A stretch of 5,046 bases of DNA, from the NCBI GenBank assembly GCA_024763135.1, contig JANTGD010000283.1:1-5046 (forward strand). Reading direction: 5' to 3'. Origin of the DNA: Thiotrichales bacterium (lineage in GTDB: Bacteria > Pseudomonadota > Gammaproteobacteria > UWMA-0217). The notes beneath the pieces are model-generated. The model made no database searches. It saw nothing but the letters and a program-made list of their open reading frames with translations, and was not told the DNA's origin. The stretch's first letter is position 1; every line of letters begins with the position of its first letter. A program made the translations under genes and the position numbers. Below are positions 1 through 5,046 of this stretch, piece after piece.

Positions 1-292
1 CATCACCAATAAGGTGACCACGAGTTTTTCTGATTCACCAGGCACACCAATTGCTTACGCGTCTTTTTCGCGCCCAACTGCGGAATCTAGGTTAAACGAC
101 GAGCATGTGAGTAGTCACACACTGCTACAGATAGTCTCCTATGAATTCCAGCTCCCGCGAGGCGATGGAGAATAATCAGGACTCATAGGGAGATCGGCAG
201 CTGCAACGCAGATTATTCGCAAGAAACGCCCAGCGACGCGGGCAACCGAGGCGGTCGCCAGCCTGCTTGACGAGTGCCACTTCGCAGGCGAC
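1..292. other. Left flank with no confidently identified gene
   Basis: This stretch lies downstream of the lptG stop codon. No recognisable protein, tRNA or rRNA was found on either strand. The minus-strand frame running through 54-1 is open (it reads AIGVPGESEKL...) after a TAA at 57-55 and could be the beginning of a gene that runs off the left edge, but it has no convincing Shine-Dalgarno or family match. The plus-strand frame from position 2 is open to 175 and is listed separately. There is no T-rich hairpin that would qualify as an intrinsic terminator for lptG. Confidence 0.5.
2..175 (+). CDS. Possible 3' end of an unidentified gene, convergent with lptG
   Basis: The plus-strand frame beginning at position 2 is open for 57 codons from the window edge to a TAA at 173-175, so it could be the C-terminal end of a gene that starts outside the window. 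The translated tail (ending SYEFQLPRGDGE) matches no family I can recognise. It contains no membrane segment or obvious motif. Several uncommon codons (AGG, ATA, CTA, CGA, GGA) argue mildly against a well-expressed gene. A convergent gene ending about 117 bp from the lptG stop would be a natural arrangement, but a frame of this length can easily be open by chance. The first codons share sequence with an antisense frame of lptF through a 15-bp repeat, which also calls for caution. Confidence 0.25.
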   Translation: MTNKVTTSFSDSPGTPIAYASFSRPTAESRLNDEHVSSHTLLQIVSYEFQLPRGDGE

Positions 293-1354
293 TCAGATAC
301 GTCGTAGCATGACCAGTCCAATCAATAAGAACAACAGCACTGGCGCTATGGCGCTAATAAAGGGGTAGACACCATAGACGACCCCCAGCTGATTCATCAA
401 CCGACTGATCAGAAAATAACCAATTCCCAAAAGAATACCGATAAACAACCGTTGTCCCGCGCCGCCCGTACGCTGAGAGCCAAACACAAAAGGCAAAGCA
501 ATCAGCAACATGACAAGGCTGGACAGGGGTTGAAGAAAACGATTCCAAAACGCCAGCCGGTACAAGCGATCGTCCAATTGATTGGCATCGAGATAAGCAA
601 TGTATCGATTTAATACCGCCGCCGACATGTGATCCGGATCGATTTCCAGGACGTCGAGCATTTTTTCATCGACCAAGTTAGGCCAAAGCAGTCGGGGCAT
701 GTGCTTCTCTTCGATATGCGTGGAGAACAGCCGGGTTTCTGTGACATTGCGCAACATCCAACCTGCCTCGGTTCGTTCTGCGGCGTCAGCGCGTATGACT
801 TGGGTCGCTTTTAAGCCGTCAAAGCGAAAAATCTCTACTTCCAGCATATGCTGGTTGTCGATAACGCCCTTGGAGCGCACAAAGTTTCCATCACTGCGCA
901 TCCAAACGCTGTTTCCCGCTTGTACTGAAGATTTTCCCGAAAGCGCCTCCGAGCGCAGCGTTTCTGCGCGTTCGAACGCGCTTGGGGTAACGAATTCTCC
1001 TAATAGAAAGATTGCGATGACAAATACGAAACCCGCTTTGAGCACGGAAAAGGAAATTTCTGTGACCGACAGCCCCGCTGCACGCAACGCAATCAATTCC
1101 CCCTGGGCGGCCAAGGCTCCCAGGCTGAGCAACCCACCGATCAGTACCGAAGTGGGAGCATACTGATAAATCCGGTCGGGTAACGTGAGGATGATATATA
1201 GCAAGGCTTGGCTATGCCCGTACCCCCCCTGCCCCACATCATCGAGTTGTTGGATAAATGAGAACAGCCCATCCAATGCGGTGAGCGTAGCCAACACTAT
1301 TGTCACCGCGCCGAGCAATTGCGCGAACAAATAGCGATCGATCAGTCTGATCAT
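293..1354 (-). CDS. lptG: LPS export ABC transporter permease LptG
   Basis: This 353-residue protein is one of two membrane subunits of the LptB2FG complex, which extracts lipopolysaccharide from the inner membrane and feeds it to the LptC/LptA bridge. E. coli LptG has 360 residues. Hydrophobic segments near 9-34, 50-80 and 100-122 are followed by a periplasmic beta-jellyroll region (about 123-265) and three more helices near 270-292, 300-322 and 330-350. The cytoplasmic coupling helix that contacts the LptB ATPase is visible as GELIALRAAGLS (85-96, with Glu86). The frame stays open 37 codons further upstream, but I chose the ATG at 1354-1352 because the protein then begins MIRLIDRYLF, as expected for the family. 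That ATG also overlaps the lptF stop as ATGA and follows a GGAG Shine-Dalgarno. Unusually, the three lysines of the E. coli TM1 periplasmic end (K34, K40, K41) align with Ser32, Asp38 and Asp39. Identity is secure. Confidence 0.96.
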   Translation of the reverse strand: MIRLIDRYLFAQLLGAVTIVLATLTALDGLFSFIQQLDDVGQGGYGHSQALLYIILTLPDRIYQYAPTSVLIGGLLSLGALAAQGELIALRAAGLSVTEISFSVLKAGFVFVIAIFLLGEFVTPSAFERAETLRSEALSGKSSVQAGNSVWMRSDGNFVRSKGVIDNQHMLEVEIFRFDGLKATQVIRADAAERTEAGWMLRNVTETRLFSTHIEEKHMPRLLWPNLVDEKMLDVLEIDPDHMSAAVLNRYIAYLDANQLDDRLYRLAFWNRFLQPLSSLVMLLIALPFVFGSQRTGGAGQRLFIGILLGIGYFLISRLMNQLGVVYGVYPFISAIAPVLLFLLIGLVMLRRI

Positions 1355-2466
1355 TGTCCAGACTCCACTGTTTGCCGGTGTTTTACCCGTCGTGGCGTGA
1401 GTATTTGTCCCTGTTTGAAGAGTAAATAGAATGCGAGCGCCAAAACCAGTGCATGTACCCACCACAAGCCCAGCATGGCGGGCAGTTTTCCGCTCTCTAT
1501 CCAGCTTTTGCTCAGCCCCAGGAGATTGGAATAGGTGAGGTAGACGAGAATCGCAATTGCCAGCTTGCCAAAGCGGCCTTTACGCGGAGAAGTGTAGCTC
1601 AGGGGTATCGCAAGAATTGTGAGCACAATAAGACTGATAGGAAAAGAGAGCCGCCACTGTAATTCTGCCTGTTTTTGTGGATCTGCAGACGCGAACAACT
1701 CGGTGAATGGCAACATACTGGCTTTATGCGGCAATAGACTTTGCAAGAGACCTGGAATATACACCCCGCTCTTTTCAAAACGCCCTTCAACCCAACGTTT
1801 ACCCGACGAATCAATTTCATGGATAAAGCCATTTTGAAACTCCAGGAATCGCTCGGTGGAATCGCGCGGCGTTACCTGGCGACCGCTTTGTGCAGTAATG
1901 ATACGTTGCAGCGAAGGCTGACTTTGGAACAGATAAATCTCGTGAAGAGCACCGGTCTTGGTGTCGCTGGCCTGTGCAAATATAACATCGTCACTGTTGG
2001 GCACACGCACAAACTGACCGGGCGTGATCGCCGCCAAGTCGAATTTCTGGGCAGCGATAAAGCGGAGTTCGTAGACATGCTGCTTAGCCCAAGGACCACC
2101 CCATATCACAAGGAACAACAACACCAGAGCAACACCCACTGTAACCTGTAAATACGGCAGTAACAATTGCAAATCTCCTAAACCGATTGCCCGCAGCGCG
2201 TAGATTTCACTGTCTTTATAGAGTCGCCCCAGACTGAGCAGCATGCCCAGGAACAAGGAAATCACCAATAAGGTGGTAAATGATTCGACAGCGCCCCAGA
2301 ACATCATGGGGAACAGGAGACTCGCCTCAATGGTACCGTCGACAACTTTGGAAAGAAGCCGTACAAAAACGCCACCCAGTAGTATCAACAGTAAAACAAT
2401 GAGAATAGCCAGGAAGTTCAGGAGTACATCTTTAATGAGATAACGGTGAATGATTGGCAATGACAT
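1351..2466 (-). CDS. lptF: LPS export ABC transporter permease LptF
   Basis: This 371-residue protein (E. coli LptF has 366) is the partner of LptG in the inner-membrane LPS exporter LptB2FG. The N-terminus MSLPIIHRYLIKDVLLNFLA is typical of LptF. Transmembrane segments lie near 13-38, 53-80 and 100-124, then a periplasmic jellyroll region (about 125-268), then helices near 272-292, 300-320 and 330-350. The coupling helix for LptB is DSEIYALRAIGL (85-96, Glu87). The conserved entry to TM4, ELQWRLSFPISL, is at 268-279. It is the first gene of a leftward lptF-lptG operon and overlaps lptG by 4 bp. The ATG start at 2466-2464 has only a weak purine-rich upstream sequence (GAAAAG). It is transcribed divergently from pepA across 71 bp. 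The ATPase gene lptB is not in the window, which is usual because it lies with lptA/lptC elsewhere. Confidence 0.96.
   Translation of the reverse strand: MSLPIIHRYLIKDVLLNFLAILIVLLLILLGGVFVRLLSKVVDGTIEASLLFPMMFWGAVESFTTLLVISLFLGMLLSLGRLYKDSEIYALRAIGLGDLQLLLPYLQVTVGVALVLLFLVIWGGPWAKQHVYELRFIAAQKFDLAAITPGQFVRVPNSDDVIFAQASDTKTGALHEIYLFQSQPSLQRIITAQSGRQVTPRDSTERFLEFQNGFIHEIDSSGKRWVEGRFEKSGVYIPGLLQSLLPHKASMLPFTELFASADPQKQAELQWRLSFPISLIVLTILAIPLSYTSPRKGRFGKLAIAILVYLTYSNLLGLSKSWIESGKLPAMLGLWWVHALVLALAFYLLFKQGQILTPRRVKHRQTVESGQ
1363..1366 (-). promoter_or_regulatory. Shine-Dalgarno deciding the lptG start
   Basis: On the minus strand, GGAG lies 8 nt before the ATG at 1354-1352, inside the last codons of lptF. 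Together with the ATGA overlap, this supports M38 of the long open frame as the true LptG start and implies translational coupling to lptF. Confidence 0.75.
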
Positions 2467-2471
2467 AGCAC

Positions 2472-2498
2472 TTTTCAGGCAGACTTTTCTGGTATGAT
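2472..2498 (+). promoter_or_regulatory. Probable sigma-70 promoter for pepA-holC (extended -10)
   Basis: TATGAT at 2493-2498 matches the -10 consensus at 5 of 6 positions. It is preceded by TGG (2490-2492), giving the TGn of an extended -10 element. A poor -35 candidate, TTTTCA (2472-2477, 4 of 6), lies 15 bp upstream; an extended -10 promoter does not need a strong one. Transcription would start near 2505, giving a leader of about 33 nt before the pepA ATG. The promoter sits only a few bases from the lptF start codon, so RNA polymerase bound here could affect lptF expression. This is inferred from sequence only. Confidence 0.55.
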
Positions 2499-2519
2499 CA
2501 GGTACGTGTTCATAAGCAA

Positions 2520-2525
2520 AATATA
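2520..2525 (-). promoter_or_regulatory. Candidate -10 element for lptFG
   Basis: On the minus strand this reads TATATT (5 of 6 to consensus). A start point near 2512 would give a leader of about 46 nt before lptF. No good -35 is visible at the expected distance; that position would fall in the first codons of pepA. It is the best leftward candidate in the short divergent region, but weak. lptFG could also use a promoter inside pepA. Confidence 0.3.
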
Positions 2526-2537
2526 AACGAAGTAGCC

Positions 2538-4046
2538 ATGACGATCGAATTTTCAGTAAAGAGCGGCAGCCCGGAAAAGCAACGCACTGGTTGCGTGGTG
2601 CTTCCCATTGCCGCCGGACGCAAACTACCCCGCACCACCCAGGCGTTTGACAGCGCCAATGAAGGCATCATCAAGCAGTTCCTGAAAAAGGGAGATATCG
2701 AAGGCGAGTGCGGAGACAGCGCCTGGCTCTATCCTAGTCATGATACGTCACTTTGCGATCGCGTGCTGCTAGTAGGGGTAGGACATGAGCGGGATGTTAA
2801 GTTGAGTGACTTTAAATCCATCAATGAGACTGCCGCAAATGCCATCGAAAAAAGCGGCGCGACCGAAGCCGTCAGTTTTCTGGCAACGCTTGATGCACGT
2901 CAGTTGACCTTGGCACAAATGGTAAAAAACGCGGTGTTAGGTGTTACCAATGCAACCTATCAATTCAAAGCCTATAAAACAGACGTGCAGGAATCCAAGC
3001 GGCCATTGCGAAAATTCACCATTGCGGTGGCTCGGCGCAAGGATTTGGCGACTGCCGAAACAGCTCTGGAACAGGGCCTGGCCATCAGTGCCGGGGTCGC
3101 GCAAGCAAAGGATCTCGCAAATTCACCCCCCAATATCTGCAATCCGGGCTATCTTGCAGAACAAGCCAAGGACCTGGAAACCCGCTATCGTAAACTGAAA
3201 ACCGACATTCTCGACGAAACAGAGTTAGAAGCCATGGGTATGGGCGCGTTTGTTGCCGTGTCTAAAGGCAGTGCGCAACCGGGCAAACTGATTGCAATGA
3301 AATATACGGGTGCGGCACGCACTGCCCAACCTTTGGTGTTCGTAGGAAAAGGGGTGACTTTCGACACGGGGGGTATCTCCATCAAACCGTCCAACGCCAT
3401 GGATGAAATGAAGTTCGATATGGGCGGCGCAGCCAGCGTTTTCGGCGTCATTGTGGCCTGTGCAGAATTACAACTACCGGTTAATGTGATCGGTATTGTG
3501 GCAGCAGCGGAAAACATGCCCGACGGAAATGCCAGCCGGCCCGGTGACATCGTCAAAACGCTATCCGGCCAAACCGTGGAAATTCTCAATACCGATGCTG
3601 AAGGTCGGCTGGTGCTGTGTGACGCGCTCAGCTATGTCGATAAATACAAACCTGCATACGTGATTGATATCGCGACACTAACGGGGGCATGCATCGTTGC
3701 ATTGGGGCATTTGGCCAGTGGTATGCTCTGCAACGATGAGAAACTGGGCGAGGCGCTCAAAACCGCCGCCAAACAGAGTGACGACCGAATTTGGGAATTG
3801 CCACTGTGGGATGAATATGGTGAAACCCTGAAAAGTAATTTCGCCGACATGGCCAATATTGGTGACCGTGCTGCAGGTACAATTACCGCCGCGATTTTTC
3901 TTTCACGTTTTGCCAAAGATTATTGTTGGGCTCATCTGGATATTGCGGGCACGGCCTGGAAATCTGGTAAGGAGAAAGGAGCCACCGGACGCCCCGTACC
4001 CCTTTTGATGGAATGGATACTGCAGCAGATTGATGAACAGAGTTGA
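2538..4046 (+). CDS. pepA: Leucyl aminopeptidase PepA (M17 family)
   Basis: This is a cytosolic two-metal aminopeptidase that removes N-terminal residues, preferably leucine, from peptides; family members are homohexamers. Its 502 residues match E. coli PepA (503) in length. The start is supported by near identity to the E. coli N-terminus (EFSVKSGSPEKQR, residues 4-16), although the Shine-Dalgarno is weak (GAAG at 2529-2532). The N-terminal domain covers roughly 1-160 and the catalytic domain about 180-500. By alignment with E. coli, the metal ligands are Lys271, Asp276, Asp294, Asp353 and Glu355, and the catalytic residues are Lys283 and Arg357. The family signature NTDAEGRL is at 351-358. 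All key residues are present, so the enzyme should be active. In E. coli PepA also binds DNA, acting in XerCD recombination and carAB control; that function cannot be judged here. It leads the pepA-holC operon and overlaps holC by 14 bp. Confidence 0.98.
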   Translation: MTIEFSVKSGSPEKQRTGCVVLPIAAGRKLPRTTQAFDSANEGIIKQFLKKGDIEGECGDSAWLYPSHDTSLCDRVLLVGVGHERDVKLSDFKSINETAANAIEKSGATEAVSFLATLDARQLTLAQMVKNAVLGVTNATYQFKAYKTDVQESKRPLRKFTIAVARRKDLATAETALEQGLAISAGVAQAKDLANSPPNICNPGYLAEQAKDLETRYRKLKTDILDETELEAMGMGAFVAVSKGSAQPGKLIAMKYTGAARTAQPLVFVGKGVTFDTGGISIKPSNAMDEMKFDMGGAASVFGVIVACAELQLPVNVIGIVAAAENMPDGNASRPGDIVKTLSGQTVEILNTDAEGRLVLCDALSYVDKYKPAYVIDIATLTGACIVALGHLASGMLCNDEKLGEALKTAAKQSDDRIWELPLWDEYGETLKSNFADMANIGDRAAGTITAAIFLSRFAKDYCWAHLDIAGTAWKSGKEKGATGRPVPLLMEWILQQIDEQS

Positions 4047-4458
4047 TTTTTACATTCTGGATTCATCTTCCTCGCACGCAATTATCCAGTTTGCGATTAA
4101 ATTGACCGAACAGTTGTACCGCCGCAAACAACGTATCCATGTACATGTCGATGACCCAACAACGCTGCGTTCTCTCGACGACGGACTGTGGCTGCAACGC
4201 GATGCCAGCTTTGTACCCCATGTCGTCGCAACCGCGCCGCAGGCGGATTGCCCTGTTACCCTGGGCATGGGAGAATTCACCTCAGACAACGAAGTTTTGA
4301 TCAATCTTGCCGCGCAAATGCCCGAATTTGCGCAACAATTTACGCGGGTTGTCGAAATAATCAACAAACAGGATACCTCTGTGGCATTGGCCCGATCACG
4401 CTACCGGGCGTATCGAGCCCGGGGTTATGAAATCGTGAATCATAAGATCGAGGTCTAG
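4033..4458 (+). CDS. holC: DNA polymerase III chi subunit HolC
   Basis: Chi is an accessory subunit of the clamp loader; with psi (HolD) it connects the loader to the C-terminal tail of SSB at the replication fork. The 141-residue product (E. coli chi has 147) shows the family pattern: VDFYILD (4-10), a helix with LTEQLYRRKQRIHVHVDD (24-41), LW (52-53), SFVPH (59-63), DNEVLINLA (85-93), FTRVVEII (103-110) and ARSRYRAYRARGYE (120-133). The last block aligns with the SSB-tail binding site of E. coli chi: Arg121, Tyr124, Arg125 and Arg128 correspond to R128, Y131, K132 and R135 there, so SSB binding is probably kept. I chose ATG at 4033; a TTG one codon earlier is less likely. It overlaps the pepA end by 14 bp in a different frame with no clear Shine-Dalgarno, which suggests translational coupling. 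holD is not in the window. Confidence 0.93.
   Translation: MNRVDFYILDSSSSHAIIQFAIKLTEQLYRRKQRIHVHVDDPTTLRSLDDGLWLQRDASFVPHVVATAPQADCPVTLGMGEFTSDNEVLINLAAQMPEFAQQFTRVVEIINKQDTSVALARSRYRAYRARGYEIVNHKIEV
4450..4454 (+). promoter_or_regulatory. Shine-Dalgarno of the small gene after holC
   Basis: GAGGT lies 7 nt upstream of the ATG at 4462, inside the last codons of holC. It is the clearest ribosome binding site on the plus strand of this window and strongly supports 4462 as the start of the small gene. Confidence 0.75.
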
Positions 4459-4461
4459 AGC

Positions 4462-4782
4462 ATGGGGCAAAAAGACGACGAAATTCCTACATTGGATGAG
4501 GTAATATTCCCCGGCCACCCGGATAAAGTCGCTGAGCAAGCAGCGACTTCCGAAGACCGGGAAACCCGCAGTTTTGGCACGCGCGAGCGGCCTGCGACTA
4601 CGCAACCCTCACACGAGAGACCCTCGCAACCGCGTCCTGGCAATTTCGAAACCCTGATCCGCGAACAGATCGATACGATTCTGGAGAAACACATCGAAGC
4701 GGCGCGGGAAGAGATCGTCCGCGTCGTGATGCTTGAGCTGCGCTCGCGCCTGCCCGCTGCGCAGAAACGACCTAAATCCTGA
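4462..4782 (+). CDS. Small protein of unknown function, third gene of the pepA-holC operon
   Basis: This gene encodes 106 residues. It starts 3 nt after the holC stop, has a good Shine-Dalgarno, and so is almost certainly co-transcribed with holC. I do not recognise a named family. Pseudomonads, as I recall, carry an unnamed small gene at the same position between holC and valS. Three parts can be seen. Residues 1-16 carry an acidic start with an IPTLDEVI motif (8-15) that may be a short binding motif. Residues 17-60 are rich in Pro, Arg, Glu, Thr and Ser, and probably disordered. Residues 61-97 have Ile/Leu/Val/Phe spaced every three or four positions (Phe62, Leu65, Ile66, Ile70, Ile73, Leu74, Ile78, Ile85, Val89, Leu93), indicating an amphipathic helix or coiled coil. 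There is no signal peptide, membrane segment or cysteine. A cytoplasmic adaptor or oligomerising protein is plausible; a replisome link rests only on position. Confidence 0.8.
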   Translation: MGQKDDEIPTLDEVIFPGHPDKVAEQAATSEDRETRSFGTRERPATTQPSHERPSQPRPGNFETLIREQIDTILEKHIEAAREEIVRVVMLELRSRLPAAQKRPKS

Positions 4783-4823
4783 GTAACTACTTAGCTAACC
4801 GCTCAAATAGGGCAACCCTTCGG

Positions 4824-4920
4824 GCGCTTCTGTAATGCTGTGCCTGTGGGTTGCAGTGCTTGCCAAGGACGCTCCCATTGCCTGCGCGCTGCGCCTCGAT
4901 GCGCAGCATCACAAAAGCGC
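4824..4920. repeat. Imperfect 20-bp inverted repeat with 57-bp centre
   Basis: The left arm GCGCTTCTGTAATGCTGTGC (4824-4843) pairs with the right arm GCGCAGCATCACAAAAGCGC (4901-4920). Seventeen of 20 positions are Watson-Crick pairs, one is G-T, and two mismatch (4830/4914 and 4834/4910). The 57-nt centre (4844-4900) contains part of another hairpin. As RNA this would fold into a long stem-loop that could stabilise the 3' end of the pepA-holC transcript. No T-run follows, so it is not a classical intrinsic terminator. Confidence 0.7.
4888..4907. repeat. Perfect GC-rich hairpin, 7-bp stem and 6-nt loop
   Basis: GCTGCGC (4888-4894), loop CTCGAT, GCGCAGC (4901-4907). The right arm is shared with the longer inverted repeat 4824-4920, so the two structures are mutually exclusive. 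No T-run follows; it could pause polymerase or protect mRNA ends, but it is not a standard terminator. Confidence 0.7.
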
Positions 4921-5046
4921 TGAATCCGTCATTTTCAGGAAGCTCTGATTAATTCTAGCGCGAGCAGATTGTGGGGAAATCTCGTCCTGTTCAAGGCGCG
5001 GATTGCACGAAATAGCTGGCAGTTGTGAAGATCCGCAACGCAGAAG

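Larger units (their letters stand above)
4783..5046. repeat. Non-coding, inverted-repeat-rich element (MITE-like or dispersed intergenic repeat), cut by window edge
   Basis: The 264 bp after the small gene show no convincing coding frame. Stops are frequent, and the longest right-edge minus-strand frame ends at a TGA near 4936 with no recognisable product. Instead the region holds several nested or competing inverted repeats: a 20-bp imperfect arm pair (4824-4843 with 4901-4920), a perfect 7-bp hairpin (4888-4894 with 4901-4907), a perfect 7-bp pair (4812-4818 with 4848-4854) and GCGGAT/ATCCGC (4998-5003 with 5031-5036). The segment GGAAGCTCTGATTAATT (4939-4955) resembles insertion-sequence ends or intergenic repeats I have the impression of having seen in marine gammaproteobacteria, but I cannot name one. 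The element begins at or just inside the stop of the small gene and continues past the right edge. valS would be expected further downstream by gammaproteobacterial convention. Confidence 0.5.

Noticed and set aside
272..294. Hairpin at the lptG stop codon (GAGT-GCC paired with GGC-ACTC, one bulged base) as a terminator
   Set aside because: The stem is only 7 bp with a bulge, it includes the stop codon, and no T-run follows on the minus strand. It does not meet the pattern of an intrinsic terminator.
139..321. Minus-strand 60-codon frame overlapping the end of lptG
   Set aside because: It starts inside lptG in another frame, has no Shine-Dalgarno and no recognisable product; it is best explained as a chance frame.
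699..1166. 155-codon plus-strand frame antisense to lptG
   Set aside because: It lies wholly inside lptG, which is unmistakable by protein sequence. The translation has no recognisable domain and is serine-rich shadow sequence.
1355..1465. N-terminal extension of LptG by 37 residues
   Set aside because: The extra residues lie within the lptF coding region, have no family resemblance, and the internal ATG at 1354 has a GGAG site and the typical MIRLIDRYLF start.
3185..3589. 134-codon minus-strand frame antisense to pepA
   Set aside because: It covers the catalytic core of pepA, whose motifs are intact in the plus frame. Long antisense frames are common opposite conserved genes of this base composition.
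4809..4824. AGGG-CAA-CCCT and CCC-TTC-GGG as a rho-independent terminator after the small gene
   Set aside because: The stems are only 3-4 bp and no T-tract follows. They are better seen as part of the larger repeat structure.
4783..5046. CRISPR array, tRNA or riboswitch in the right-end region
   Set aside because: No regularly spaced direct repeats, no cloverleaf with T-loop consensus, and no known riboswitch core could be recognised by eye.

Overview
Organism and setting. The window looks like a chromosomal housekeeping segment from a gammaproteobacterium. The divergent arrangement lptG-lptF | pepA-holC is a known gammaproteobacterial layout: in E. coli and pseudomonads the lptFG pair lies near pepA-holC, with valS beyond. 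A small unnamed gene after holC resembles the Pseudomonas arrangement (from memory) more than the enteric one. Base composition is moderate, roughly half G+C. I cannot assign a genus from sequence alone. Layout. Positions 1-292 hold no gene I can name; one plus-strand frame is open from the left edge to a TAA at 173-175. On the minus strand, lptF (2466-1351) and lptG (1354-293) share a 4-bp ATGA stop/start overlap and form a translationally coupled pair. A 71-bp divergent intergenic region (2467-2537) carries a good extended -10 promoter for the rightward operon. On the plus strand, pepA (2538-4046) overlaps holC (4033-4458) by 14 bp, and holC is followed after 3 bp by a small gene of unknown function (4462-4782). 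The last 264 bp (4783-5046) are non-coding and rich in inverted repeats; they look like a dispersed intergenic repeat or MITE-like element that runs off the right edge. How the genes work. LptF and LptG are the two membrane subunits of the LptB2FG exporter, which extracts lipopolysaccharide from the inner membrane and passes it to LptC/LptA. PepA is a two-metal M17 leucyl aminopeptidase with every metal-binding and catalytic residue present. HolC is the chi subunit of the DNA polymerase III clamp loader, which links the replisome to SSB. The small third protein has a conserved-looking N-terminal motif, a disordered linker and an amphipathic C-terminal helix; its role is unknown. Overall judgement. 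Most of the window is ordinary core genome. The points worth a second look are the structured repeat at the right end, the small protein co-transcribed with holC, the reversed charge cluster in LptG, and the unexplained left flank. I see no evidence of a novel defence, mobile or biosynthetic system.
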